Assembly (NCBI GenBank): GCA_964468205.1
Contig: CAYXVG010000003.1
Span: 62,001-126,000, forward strand
Direction: 5' to 3'
DNA: 64,000 bases
Source: CAWELS01 sp964468205
Lineage (GTDB): Bacteria > Acidobacteriota > Terriglobia > Bryobacterales > Bryobacteraceae
This document shows positions 50,662 to 59,463 of the stretch, piece after piece. Positions within the stretch are counted from its first letter, which is position 1. Every line of letters starts with the position of its first letter. The position numbers and the translations under genes were made by a program. Under the pieces are notes generated by a model. That model saw only the letters and a program-made list of their open reading frames with translations, searched no databases and had not been told where the DNA came from.

Positions 50662-52464
50662 ATGACGAACGACCGGCAGCAATCGCTGCGCAATATCGCG
50701 ATCATCGCCCACGTGGACCACGGCAAGACCACGCTCGTCGATGCCATGCTTCATCAGAGCGGCATCTTCGGCAAACACCAAAACGTGGCCGAACGCGTGA
50801 TGGACTCGAACGAACTCGAGCGGGAACGCGGAATCACGATTCTTTCCAAGCTCACCGGTGTCCGTTACGGGGGTGTCAAGATCAACATCGTGGATACCCC
50901 GGGCCACGCCGACTTCGGGGGCGAGGTGGAGCGGGCGCTGAAGCTCGTCGACGGGGTCATGCTTCTGGTAGACGCGAGCGAGGGACCACTACCCCAGACG
51001 AGATATGTGCTGCAGAAGGCGTTGGAGGCTAAGTTGCCGCCGATTCTCGTAGTCAACAAGATCGACCGCGCGGACGCGCGATGCGAAGAGGTGATCAACG
51101 AGGTCTTCGACCTGTTCATCGACCTGGATGCGGCCGAGGATCAGCTCGAGTTTCCGATTCTTTACGCCAATGCCCGTGCTGGAATCGCGAAGAACCGCCT
51201 CGACGATGACTGCGCCGACCTCCGGCCGCTGTTTGAGAAGATCATCGAATACGTTCCACCGCCGTTAGGGAACCCTCAGGGAGTATTGCAACTTCAGGTT
51301 GCGAATCTCGATTACTCCGATTATCTCGGCCGAATCGCCATCGGCCGGGTCTTCTCCGGACAGATCAACCTCGGCGACCAGGTGTCGATCTGCAAGCTTG
51401 GCGGCAATATTGAAAAGACAAAGATCACGAAGCTCTACACGTTCCGCGGCCTCGACCGCGTCGAGCAAAAGCACGCCGGTCCGGGCGAGATTCTCGCCAT
51501 TGCCGGGGTCGAGGGAATTACCATCGGAGAAACCATCAGCGATCCCGACACGCCGAAGCCGATGCCGCAGATCCAGATCGATCAGCCGACGATCGCGATG
51601 ACCATCGGCGTGAACACGTCTCCGTTTGCGGGGCGGGAGGGAACCTACGTTACCTCACGGAACATCCGGGGGAGGCTGGACAAAGAGCTGCTTACGAATG
51701 TCGCCATCAAGGTGGAGGATACTGGCAGTGCCGACACCTTCAAGGTAATGGGCCGCGGAGAGCTGCAACTAGCCATTCTGGTGGAGATGATGAGGCGCGA
51801 GGGTTACGAGCTTACCGTCGGGAAGCCGGAGATCATCACTCGTGAGGTGGACGGAAAGATGCAGGAACCGCTGGAGCATCTCACCGTCGATTGCCCCGAG
51901 GAGTTCATCGGCGAGGTTATGGAAAAGCTCGGCATCCGCAAGGGAGCCATGACGAAAATGGTTAACCACGGCTCCGGACGGGTGCGGCTGGAGTTCGATG
52001 TGCCATCACGCGGGCTTATTGGTCTCCGCAGCGAGCTGCTTACCGACACCAAGGGCACGGCGATCATGAATTCAATCTTCAAGGGCCACGTGGATTGGCA
52101 AGGCGAGATCCCGATGCGGCCGACCGGATCGCTGGTGGCCGACCGCTCCGGGAGGTGCACCGGATATGCGATTTATAACCTGCAAGAGCGTGGCGAGATG
52201 TTTGTCCGGCCGGGCGTGGAGGTCTACGAAGGCATGATCGTTGGAGAGAACTCCCGCGACGCCGATCTTGACGTGAATATCGTCAAGGAGAAGAAGCTCA
52301 CGAATATGCGCGCATCCACTGCCGACGAGGGAATCCGGCTGGTACCGCCGCGCAACCTGAACCTCGAGCAGGCCATCGAGTTCGTCCGGGAAGGTGAAGT
52401 GGTGGAAGTGACGCCCAAATCGATTAGGCTGAGAAAGAGGATACTCAAAGCGAATCAGCGATGA
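50662..52464 (+). CDS. typA: TypA/BipA ribosome-associated GTPase
   Basis: A 600-residue translational GTPase. G1 AHVDHGKTTL is near 16-25, with RGITI, DTPGHADFGGEVERAL and NKIDRADA following. The EF-G-like domains and the TypA-specific C-terminus are present. Length is typical. It binds the 70S ribosome near the A site and is needed under stress and cold. The glutamine amidotransferase gene overlaps its stop by four bases, so they are co-translated. Confidence 0.97.
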   Translation: MTNDRQQSLRNIAIIAHVDHGKTTLVDAMLHQSGIFGKHQNVAERVMDSNELERERGITILSKLTGVRYGGVKINIVDTPGHADFGGEVERALKLVDGVMLLVDASEGPLPQTRYVLQKALEAKLPPILVVNKIDRADARCEEVINEVFDLFIDLDAAEDQLEFPILYANARAGIAKNRLDDDCADLRPLFEKIIEYVPPPLGNPQGVLQLQVANLDYSDYLGRIAIGRVFSGQINLGDQVSICKLGGNIEKTKITKLYTFRGLDRVEQKHAGPGEILAIAGVEGITIGETISDPDTPKPMPQIQIDQPTIAMTIGVNTSPFAGREGTYVTSRNIRGRLDKELLTNVAIKVEDTGSADTFKVMGRGELQLAILVEMMRREGYELTVGKPEIITREVDGKMQEPLEHLTVDCPEEFIGEVMEKLGIRKGAMTKMVNHGSGRVRLEFDVPSRGLIGLRSELLTDTKGTAIMNSIFKGHVDWQGEIPMRPTGSLVADRSGRCTGYAIYNLQERGEMFVRPGVEVYEGMIVGENSRDADLDVNIVKEKKLTNMRASTADEGIRLVPPRNLNLEQAIEFVREGEVVEVTPKSIRLRKRILKANQR

Positions 52465-53135
52465 GCGGTGAGAAGTTTGTAGGGGTAACGTTCCGGGCGC
52501 CGGAGAAAGCGGAGCCATATTTGGCGGCATTGCGCGAACTTGGCCTCAAGTACATTGAGCTGACGCCAGAAGAGCCGAGGACCACGGAAGGGCTGGCCGG
52601 GTTGCTGGTGACCGGTGGCGGCGCCGATGTGAACCCCGCGCTCTACGGCCAACAACCGCTTCCCGAAACCGACGGGCCTCCCGATGAAGAGCGCGACATG
52701 ATGGAGGTTAATCTGATCAACTCCGCTCTCGGGGAGGATTTGCCAGTCCTTTGTATTTGCCGCGGGATGCAGTTGCTCAATATCGTTCATGGCGGCGACC
52801 TCGATCAGCACATTCCGCAGTACGCACTCCATCGCGTGAAACCGCCGCCCGGCAAGCGACACGAGATCGTCCACACGATCCAGGTGGAGCCGGGCAGCCG
52901 CCTGCATTCGATTCTCGGGGTTGAAGAACATCCCGTGAACTCCCGGCATCATCAGGCCGTGGCGCGCCTCGGAAGTCATCTCGAGGTGTCCGGCCGGGCG
53001 CCGGACGGCGTAGTTGAAGCGATCGAACGCCCCGACCGCCGGTTTGCCCTCGGATGCCAGTGGCACCCGGAGGAGAGCATCTTCACGAATCCTGGGGATC
53101 GGAAGATCCTGGCGGCGTTTGCGGATGCCCTGTAA
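52461..53135 (+). CDS. Class I glutamine amidotransferase-like hydrolase (PuuD/peptidase C26 type)
   Basis: A 224-residue protein with the catalytic Cys100 in LCICRGMQLLN and the His-Glu pair in GCQWHPEES near the C-terminus; HGGDLDQHIP and SRHHQAV are family segments. It probably hydrolyses a gamma-glutamyl amide such as gamma-glutamyl-GABA. No polyamine genes are nearby, so the substrate is uncertain. Its ATG overlaps the typA stop. Confidence 0.88.
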   Translation: MSGEKFVGVTFRAPEKAEPYLAALRELGLKYIELTPEEPRTTEGLAGLLVTGGGADVNPALYGQQPLPETDGPPDEERDMMEVNLINSALGEDLPVLCICRGMQLLNIVHGGDLDQHIPQYALHRVKPPPGKRHEIVHTIQVEPGSRLHSILGVEEHPVNSRHHQAVARLGSHLEVSGRAPDGVVEAIERPDRRFALGCQWHPEESIFTNPGDRKILAAFADAL

Positions 53136-53164
53136 GAATGGGGCGGTTTAGCGGGCCGGGCTGC

Positions 53165-53950
53165 CTACTGGACGGAATCGTCATCGCTTGATGGCCGGCG
53201 GCGGTAGCCGCCTTCAGCCAGCAGTTCGTATTCGACCATTCCACTCTCCCAGACAAGCCGGACCACTTCTTCCATTCCGAAGCGCAGCGTTCCCCGGCCG
53301 GGACTGACACGGGCCATGCCAATAAAGGCGTCGGCGAGTTGCGGGCGGCTGATCGGCAAATGCACCGTCAGGATGTCCGGCTCGCGCATCTCCATGATGC
53401 CGGCCCGGAAGTCGGTGAATATCTCGATGGCGGTTTCTATGTCGCGGCTCTCACGGCCGGCGAAGTTAAGCGCCTGCATTCTAAGCGATTCCCGGAGAGC
53501 GCCGTGGTCCACCGGTTTGCCAATTTGCTCGTTTTTTGCTGCGTAGACGGCGTCGCGGGAAAGGAAGTAGGGCTTCAGGTCGATCACAGGCGTGCCGTCC
53601 ATGAAGTCGAGCCGGTCGAACTCGATGCGGCCATCCGCGAGACCCCGTATCTTCGCCAGCGTCAGCCCGATCGGATTGGGGCGTACTGGGGAGCGGACGG
53701 CAAAGACTCCGTGAAGATTCTCTTCCGTGCGCTCGGTAATGCCGCGCGGGATCACCTGCAGCACATCGCGCTCCGCCTGATCCAACCATACGAACACCCA
53801 CAAATGGGAGTGCTTTTCCAGCCGCAGCAGGCCTTCACGGTGCTGCGGATAGATTTCCACCGTGGCAGCTGCTCCCAACCGCGGCACCTGCTTGCGCTTA
53901 TGAAAGGCGGAGCGCACAACGCCGATAGGTCTTATGATGTACTCAGTCAC
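53165..53950 (-). CDS. trmO: tRNA methyltransferase TrmO-like (TsaA/YaeB family)
   Basis: 261 residues from a GTG start. The N-terminal 135 residues carry the TrmO pattern: IRPIGVVRSAFHKRKQVPR, HSHLWVFVWLD and AVRSPVRPNPIGLTLAKI, then DGTPVIDLKPYF. The family uses S-adenosylmethionine to methylate N6-threonylcarbamoyladenosine at tRNA position 37. The C-terminal 120 residues are not clearly the E. coli-type tail, and their role is unknown. The start overlaps the end of the sulfatase-fold gene by 8 bases, so it is translationally coupled to it. Confidence 0.88.
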   Translation of the reverse strand: MTEYIIRPIGVVRSAFHKRKQVPRLGAAATVEIYPQHREGLLRLEKHSHLWVFVWLDQAERDVLQVIPRGITERTEENLHGVFAVRSPVRPNPIGLTLAKIRGLADGRIEFDRLDFMDGTPVIDLKPYFLSRDAVYAAKNEQIGKPVDHGALRESLRMQALNFAGRESRDIETAIEIFTDFRAGIMEMREPDILTVHLPISRPQLADAFIGMARVSPGRGTLRFGMEEVVRLVWESGMVEYELLAEGGYRRRPSSDDDSVQ

Positions 53951-55127
53951 GTAACCTCAGTCCCGAAGGCAAAATCTTGTCTCTGGCGCGGCGCATACTG
54001 TGTTCCAGAATGGCGAGCATCTCATCATGCCTGCGCCGGGAACTCTTATCGTCGGCCAGGTTTTCCAATTCGTGAGGGTCTTGGGCCAAGTTGTACAGAT
54101 GGGTGACCTGCAAATTGCGGTCTACCACCAGCTTGTCAAAGCCACGAACTACCATTCGCCATTCGCGCTCCGTACCAAGACGTCCCTGGCTGTAGACCGT
54201 CTCGGGCCGCTCACCGCCGCCTCCCGAAAGCCACTCTGACAGATCCCGTCCCTGCACCTCCATCGGAGCCCGCGCCCCTGCTAGCGCGAGAAGGGTCGGG
54301 GCGATATCGACAGTGGAAACGGGAGTTTCGATTGTGCCCCGCGCCAGGCGATTTCGGTAGCGAATCAGGAGGGGAACACGAACGGCTTCCTCATATGGCT
54401 CGCCGTCGCCCGTCAGGCCGTGCGCTCCCAGCAGTTCACCGCGGTCCGCGGTGAAAACAATCATGGATTGGCCGGTGGCGCCGGTCTCCTCCAGTGTTTC
54501 CAGAACCTGACCCAATTCCTCGTCCACCCGTTCACAGCCACTGTAGTAGCGCCGCCACGCCCGCTGCAGTTCGGCCGCCCTGGCGGCCGGCACGTTTTGG
54601 GGCATGCGGAACTCGGTTTCCCGGCGGTCCCATCCCGCCTTGGGAGTAAGCTCAAACTCGATGGTGAGGAAGAATGGCCGGTTCCAGCTTTCGTGGATGA
54701 AATCGACGGCTTCGCCGATATTCCCGGCGGGGCCCCAAAAATCGAGCGGGCCGGGTCCAACGTGCGCAGTTGTATAGCCGACGTTGGCCAGCCAGCCTGC
54801 CAGCGCGGGTTCGTCCACCGCCAGCGCATCATCATTCCCGATCACTCCGGTCATGTGGGGATAGCGGCCCGTCAGAATAGCTGCCTTGCCCGGCTCTGCC
54901 GACGGATTGGCAGAGTAGGCCCGGCGCAACCAAGTGCTGCCCGCCCGCAGGCGCAGGAGGTTCGAGGCATCGATGTAATCATCGCCGGCGAACGGCAAGG
55001 CCTGTCCACGCCACCGCCTCGCGATCAGCAGGACCACGTTCGGCGGCCGCTTCGATTGGGACCGCAGCCGGCTGTGACCAACAAGCAGGGACGGCAAGGT
55101 ATGTCCCAGAAACTGGCGGCGCAGCAT
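53943..55127 (-). CDS. Sulfatase-fold protein with degenerate active site (probable pseudoenzyme)
   Basis: A 394-residue full-length sulfatase-fold protein with an intact frame. The catalytic sequence CxPxR is replaced by A77-E-P-G-K81 (in SAEPGKAAILTGRYPH). The N-terminal Asp-Asp metal pair is replaced by LLIARRWRG (34-41). The later metal pair reads TADRGELLGAHG (D228-R229), and the PHxP-type His segment reads ELTPKAG. It should bind neither formylglycine nor the normal metal set. The leader is short and not clearly a signal. It lies between the M28 peptidase and trmO genes, abutting both. It may be a binding or regulatory protein. Confidence 0.85.
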   Translation of the reverse strand: MLRRQFLGHTLPSLLVGHSRLRSQSKRPPNVVLLIARRWRGQALPFAGDDYIDASNLLRLRAGSTWLRRAYSANPSAEPGKAAILTGRYPHMTGVIGNDDALAVDEPALAGWLANVGYTTAHVGPGPLDFWGPAGNIGEAVDFIHESWNRPFFLTIEFELTPKAGWDRRETEFRMPQNVPAARAAELQRAWRRYYSGCERVDEELGQVLETLEETGATGQSMIVFTADRGELLGAHGLTGDGEPYEEAVRVPLLIRYRNRLARGTIETPVSTVDIAPTLLALAGARAPMEVQGRDLSEWLSGGGGERPETVYSQGRLGTEREWRMVVRGFDKLVVDRNLQVTHLYNLAQDPHELENLADDKSSRRRHDEMLAILEHSMRRARDKILPSGLRLRD

Positions 55128-55128
55128 C

Positions 55129-56790
55129 CTACTTCAGCATAGCCTCCCGCTTCGCCTTGAACTCGGTTCCTTCCTTCCACTCGGGCCACGGATCGGTTTC
55201 GGCGACCACAAAGCCCATCTCGAGCATAAACTGCGCGTCGGTGACGGCTCCCGCTAGATCCCAATTCTCCCCAACCTCGTCACTTGGTTTGTGGTAGTCC
55301 TCGGCAATGAACCGCTTCCGGTTTTCCTCTCCCCAACCCTCCGGTTTGTCGACGAACTGGACTCCGGAGTGTGTGTAGAACGCTGGTACACCCTGTTTGG
55401 CGAATTCGAAGTGATCGGCGCGGTAAAAGTAGCCCTTTTCGGGCGAGGTGTCGGGTACAATCACCCGTCCGTGGGCCTTAGCCACCGCCTCGGCAACTTC
55501 GTCTAGCGTAGAGTTGCCCCATCCGACCACCTCCAGATCTTTGGTGCGCCCCCAAGGATTGAGGCCGTCCACATTTATATTGGCAACGGTTTTCGCGTGC
55601 GGGTAGAACGGGTTCTCGCCATAGAATCTTGCTCCGAGCAGTCCTTGTTCCTCGGCGGTCACTAGCATGAAGAGAATACTGCGCTTCGGCTTGGGGTCCA
55701 GCACGGTGAAGGCGCGGGCAATCTCGATCACTCCGGCGGTTCCCGAGGCATTGTCGTACGCGCCGTTGTAGATCTGGTCTCCCTCGAGACTCTCGTCTTT
55801 GCCGAGGTGATCCCAGTGAGCAGTGTAGACGACGTACTCGTCCTTATGCGCGGGATCGCTTCCTTCGAGTTTCGCGATCACGTTTTTCGATTGCACGCGG
55901 CGAATCTCGTTCTTGATTTCGAACGACGCCGCGGCTTGCAGTGCGACCGGCTCAAACTCTCTTCTCACGGCGGCCTGCTTCAACTGCTCGAAATCCTTGC
56001 CGCAGACCGCTAGCAACTCTTTCGCCTTGTCAACCGTTATCCAGCCTTCCATCGCGGCGCGGCTCATGTTGTTGCCGGGAGTCTGAAGGTCAAAGCTTTC
56101 GCCGCTCCAGCCGTTGCGGACCACATCCCAGGGATAGCCGGCGGGCTCGGTTTCGTGAACGATGACCACCGCCGCAGCGCCTTTCGCAGCGCCGATTTCG
56201 TACTTGTAGGTCCACCTTCCGTAGTAGGTCATGGCTCGACCCTTGAACATGTTGTCATCCAGCTTCGATGGGTCGTCGGGGTCCGGCACGGCCGGGTCGT
56301 TGATCAGCATCACCACCGTTTTGCCAGTTACGTCCATTCCCTTGTAGTCGTCCCATCCGAACTCGGGAGCAACAACCCCATAACCCACGAACACCAAGTC
56401 TGAATCATTCACGACAGTTTCTGGAACCAGCCGCCGGGAAACTGCGACATAGTCATCCTTCCACGACATGGGGATATTTCTGCCGGCCGCCGTTATCCGC
56501 ACGTTCGGCGTGGATTTGTAGCCAGCAAGCGGGACATCCTGAATGAACGTCCCATCCGGGTTTCCCGGCTGAAGTCCGAGCGCCTCCAACTGGTTGACGA
56601 GATAGTTCACCGTCAGTTCCTCCCCCTTGCTACCCGGCAATCTGCCTTCGAACTCATCTGAGGAGAGGACTTGAATATGCTCCATCAGGCGGCCGGCGGT
56701 GATCGACTCGATGGCTGGCCGTATATTCGGCCCGGATTGCGAACAACTCAACAGGAGGCCTCCCAGCATGACGACTGCGAATGTCTTCAT
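55129..56790 (-). CDS. M28-family aminopeptidase lipoprotein with PA domain
   Basis: A 553-residue protein with a lipobox (LLSC, Cys at about 16), so it is a lipoprotein. The M28 zinc site includes YTAHWDHLG, GAYDNASGTAG, VTAEEQGLLGARFY and a C-terminal HKPSDEVGEN His. A protease-associated insert lies at about 130-270 (ISW-type region AAVVIVHETEPAGYPWDVV). It probably removes N-terminal amino acids from peptides in the periplasm. It is the first gene of a three-gene block with the sulfatase-like protein and trmO. Confidence 0.92.
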   Translation of the reverse strand: MKTFAVVMLGGLLLSCSQSGPNIRPAIESITAGRLMEHIQVLSSDEFEGRLPGSKGEELTVNYLVNQLEALGLQPGNPDGTFIQDVPLAGYKSTPNVRITAAGRNIPMSWKDDYVAVSRRLVPETVVNDSDLVFVGYGVVAPEFGWDDYKGMDVTGKTVVMLINDPAVPDPDDPSKLDDNMFKGRAMTYYGRWTYKYEIGAAKGAAAVVIVHETEPAGYPWDVVRNGWSGESFDLQTPGNNMSRAAMEGWITVDKAKELLAVCGKDFEQLKQAAVRREFEPVALQAAASFEIKNEIRRVQSKNVIAKLEGSDPAHKDEYVVYTAHWDHLGKDESLEGDQIYNGAYDNASGTAGVIEIARAFTVLDPKPKRSILFMLVTAEEQGLLGARFYGENPFYPHAKTVANINVDGLNPWGRTKDLEVVGWGNSTLDEVAEAVAKAHGRVIVPDTSPEKGYFYRADHFEFAKQGVPAFYTHSGVQFVDKPEGWGEENRKRFIAEDYHKPSDEVGENWDLAGAVTDAQFMLEMGFVVAETDPWPEWKEGTEFKAKREAMLK

Positions 56791-56875
56791 AACCTGAGTA
56801 TCCTACTCTATGAGGCCGCGCGTCCTTGATCGGGCGCGCCCCGCGGCGAAGATCGCCATCAAGAGGAGAGACAAG

Positions 56876-57772
56876 ATGCCCTGGGAATTCGAGGAACTGA
56901 TGGAAGCGTACGGAGGTGTTGCCGAGGGGCCTGCGTGGGACGGTAGCGGGTTACTCTACACGCAGATCCACAACTGCCGCATCATGCGGTGGGATCCTGC
57001 CTCCCGCTCCTCTTCGATTTTTCGCGAAAAAACCCACTATTCCAACGGGCTGATGTTCGATCCCGAAGGTAAGCTCTATGGCTGCTGCGGCGGCGGGCGA
57101 AGCGTAGTCCGCTTCGAGCCGGACGGATCCATGACCACTCTGGCGGATAATTACGAGGGCAAGAGACTAAACCTTCCCAACGACCTCGCCATCGATCTCC
57201 TAGGGCGCATCTGGTTTAGTGATCCCTGGTACGAGGGCGCCGCGGGTGAGTGGAGCAAGACACAAGACCTGAAGGAACTCGACCATGACTCGATCTACCG
57301 GCTTGATCCGCAACCCGATGGCGGCTGGTCCATCACTCGCGTCACCTTCGACACGACCCGTCCAAACGGTCTGCTTTTTTCGCTTGACCACAGTGTTCTG
57401 TATGTCGCGCAGAGTGGCCGGCTGCCAGAGGAAAAGCGGGAGTTGCGGGCCTATCCCGTGAAGGACGACGGTTCCTTGGGCGCCCCGAAGGTCCTGCACG
57501 ATTTCGGGGCGCATCGCGGAATCGACGGCATGGTGCTCGACACGGACGGATACATTGTCGCCACTGCGGGTGCGACGGCTTCCGGCCCGGGACCGATGAT
57601 CTATGTTTTTTCGCCGGCGGGAGAGGTCTTGGAGCAGCATCCTGTACCCTGCACCAAACCGACCAACTGCTCGTTTGGTGACGAGGACCTGCAGACGCTC
57701 TACGTCACTTCCATCGACGGCGAGTTATTCCGCGCACGAACGAAACGCAAAGGACGACTGCTCTTTCCGTAG
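56876..57772 (+). CDS. SMP-30/gluconolactonase-family protein
   Basis: 298 residues from the ATG at 56876, which has AGAGGAG upstream; an in-frame ATG 66 bases earlier is less likely. It is a six-bladed propeller with the metal-site segments EGPAWDG, NLPNDLAIDLLGRIWFSDP, NGLLFSLDHSVLYV and GIDGMVLDTDG. The family hydrolyses sugar lactones, using a divalent metal. No signal peptide is seen, so it is probably cytoplasmic. Divergent from the M28 gene. Confidence 0.88.
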   Translation: MPWEFEELMEAYGGVAEGPAWDGSGLLYTQIHNCRIMRWDPASRSSSIFREKTHYSNGLMFDPEGKLYGCCGGGRSVVRFEPDGSMTTLADNYEGKRLNLPNDLAIDLLGRIWFSDPWYEGAAGEWSKTQDLKELDHDSIYRLDPQPDGGWSITRVTFDTTRPNGLLFSLDHSVLYVAQSGRLPEEKRELRAYPVKDDGSLGAPKVLHDFGAHRGIDGMVLDTDGYIVATAGATASGPGPMIYVFSPAGEVLEQHPVPCTKPTNCSFGDEDLQTLYVTSIDGELFRARTKRKGRLLFP

Positions 57773-57866
57773 GCAAATACGTTCTCTCGGGGCTGCGGGC
57801 GGACATTCGCCAGGCCGTACCGCTGGCCGGTGGGTTGGCCCCGGTCCGGCTACAATGGAGAGTCCC

Positions 57867-59462
57867 ATGATTGATCGCCTCGTGCGCCGGTGGAGCGGGG
57901 AGGACGCCGGCAGCGTTCGACAGACCCGCGTGCTGGCCGCGGTTCTTGGGGTGATCTGCTTTGCCACGCTGCTCACCGGCGTGCCTCGCCTTCGTATCTA
58001 TGGCCACGACGTCTTCATGTGTCTCGACGGCGCGTGGCGGGTGCTCAACGGCCAGCGCCCGGCTGCCGACTTTCACGCGATGACCGGCCCGGCATGGTAC
58101 CTCCTCCATGCCGGCGGCCTCGCTGTGGCCCGGAACGCCGCCCGGGGGCTCGGTTACGCCACGACTTTCACCGCCGTTGCGCTTTCCCTCTGGAGTTGGC
58201 TGCTTCTGCGCCGGCGCATGGAGGCGGCGCCGCTGCAACTCGCCTGTGCAACGATTGTCCTACTCGCCGTGGCGCCGTTTCCACTAGGCGAGTATCCGTG
58301 GGCAACCGGCTTCGCGATGGGCTACAACCGTTACGGTTATGCCTTAACCGCCCTGGTGCTGCTGGAGTGCTTTCTACCGCTTGAGCGCGCACCGGCCGGC
58401 CGGAGGTCATTCTTCGGAGGTTTGTCCACGGGGCTGGCGTGTTCACTGCTCCTGTTCCTGAAAGTCAGCTTCGGGCTCGTGGCGTTGACGCTGGCCTGGG
58501 TATCACTGCTTGTTCGTAGAGCCGAACAGCGCCGCGCCGCGGGACTGGCGGCCGGCTTCGTTGCGGTGCTTCTGCCAATGCTCGTCTATTTGCGTTTCGA
58601 CGCCAGCTCTGTCATTCGCGAGTATTCCATGCTGGCCAAAATTCGCGCTCCAGGCGTGAGTTTTCCGGCGGTGGTGATTCGAGTTTACGAGAACGCCTGG
58701 GAAATCATGCCGGTTATTCTGCTGCTGCTTCTCGTGGCTACCCTTCCTGGACTTGGACGGCGACGCTCCTCGATCCTGGTGATTGCCGGCGCGATGGCGG
58801 CCGTCGGAGGTGTTCTTCTCGGGTTGACGAATCTGCAGTGGGGCCGGCACCCGCTCACCACCGCGGTCGCACTGCTTGCTCTGAACGAAGTGACGCGCCT
58901 AAGCAGGCGGAACCAGCTTGTTTCGCACCATGCCCTAGCGCTCATCGGGCTCGGGCTGCTGTGCGTGGGAATCCCGCTCGCAATGGATGGTGGCGGCGTC
59001 CTCCTAGCCGCCGGTGATCCCCTTATTCGCCCAAAAACCGGTTACCGTTTGAAACCGCCTCATCTCGCCGCGCTCGAGTTCTACGATCTCGACTGGGCGC
59101 CCAACGACAACGGCAGAAGCTTTGTGGAGAAAACCAGCGAGGGCTTCGAGTTGATCACCGCCAACAGCGACCCAAGCGAGACCGTACTAGGAGCCGGCTT
59201 CGTCAATCCTTTCTCCTATGGCCTGATGCGCCCACCGCCGGAGGGCGGTGCGGTTTCGATCCACGAATCGAATGTGAGCGATTCGGTGGCGCCGCCACGC
59301 GAACTGCTGATTGGGAACCCCGATGTCCTTCTGGTCCCGCGGTTTGGATCGACACAGCGGAAAGCAATGTGGATCGCGCTGCGGAGCGATCCGGATCTGC
59401 TGGACAGGGAATACCTGGAAGCGGCCGCTTCGCCGAACTGGAAGCTCTACCGTCGCAGGTGA
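57867..59462 (+). CDS. Polytopic membrane protein, GT-C/GT39-like
   Basis: 531 residues from the ATG at 57867 with GGAG 6 bases upstream; the frame is open far upstream. It has about 11 hydrophobic helices. LRIYGHDVFMCLDGAWRVLN in the first large loop supplies the acidic residue typical of GT-C enzymes, followed by DFHAMTGPAWYLLHAGG. A soluble C-terminus begins near residue 395. The architecture fits a polyprenyl-sugar-dependent glycosyltransferase, but similarity to the three GT-C paralogues is weak. A TACAAT hexamer lies at 57851-57856. Confidence 0.7.
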   Translation: MIDRLVRRWSGEDAGSVRQTRVLAAVLGVICFATLLTGVPRLRIYGHDVFMCLDGAWRVLNGQRPAADFHAMTGPAWYLLHAGGLAVARNAARGLGYATTFTAVALSLWSWLLLRRRMEAAPLQLACATIVLLAVAPFPLGEYPWATGFAMGYNRYGYALTALVLLECFLPLERAPAGRRSFFGGLSTGLACSLLLFLKVSFGLVALTLAWVSLLVRRAEQRRAAGLAAGFVAVLLPMLVYLRFDASSVIREYSMLAKIRAPGVSFPAVVIRVYENAWEIMPVILLLLLVATLPGLGRRRSSILVIAGAMAAVGGVLLGLTNLQWGRHPLTTAVALLALNEVTRLSRRNQLVSHHALALIGLGLLCVGIPLAMDGGGVLLAAGDPLIRPKTGYRLKPPHLAALEFYDLDWAPNDNGRSFVEKTSEGFELITANSDPSETVLGAGFVNPFSYGLMRPPPEGGAVSIHESNVSDSVAPPRELLIGNPDVLLVPRFGSTQRKAMWIALRSDPDLLDREYLEAAASPNWKLYRRR

Positions 59463-59463
59463 G

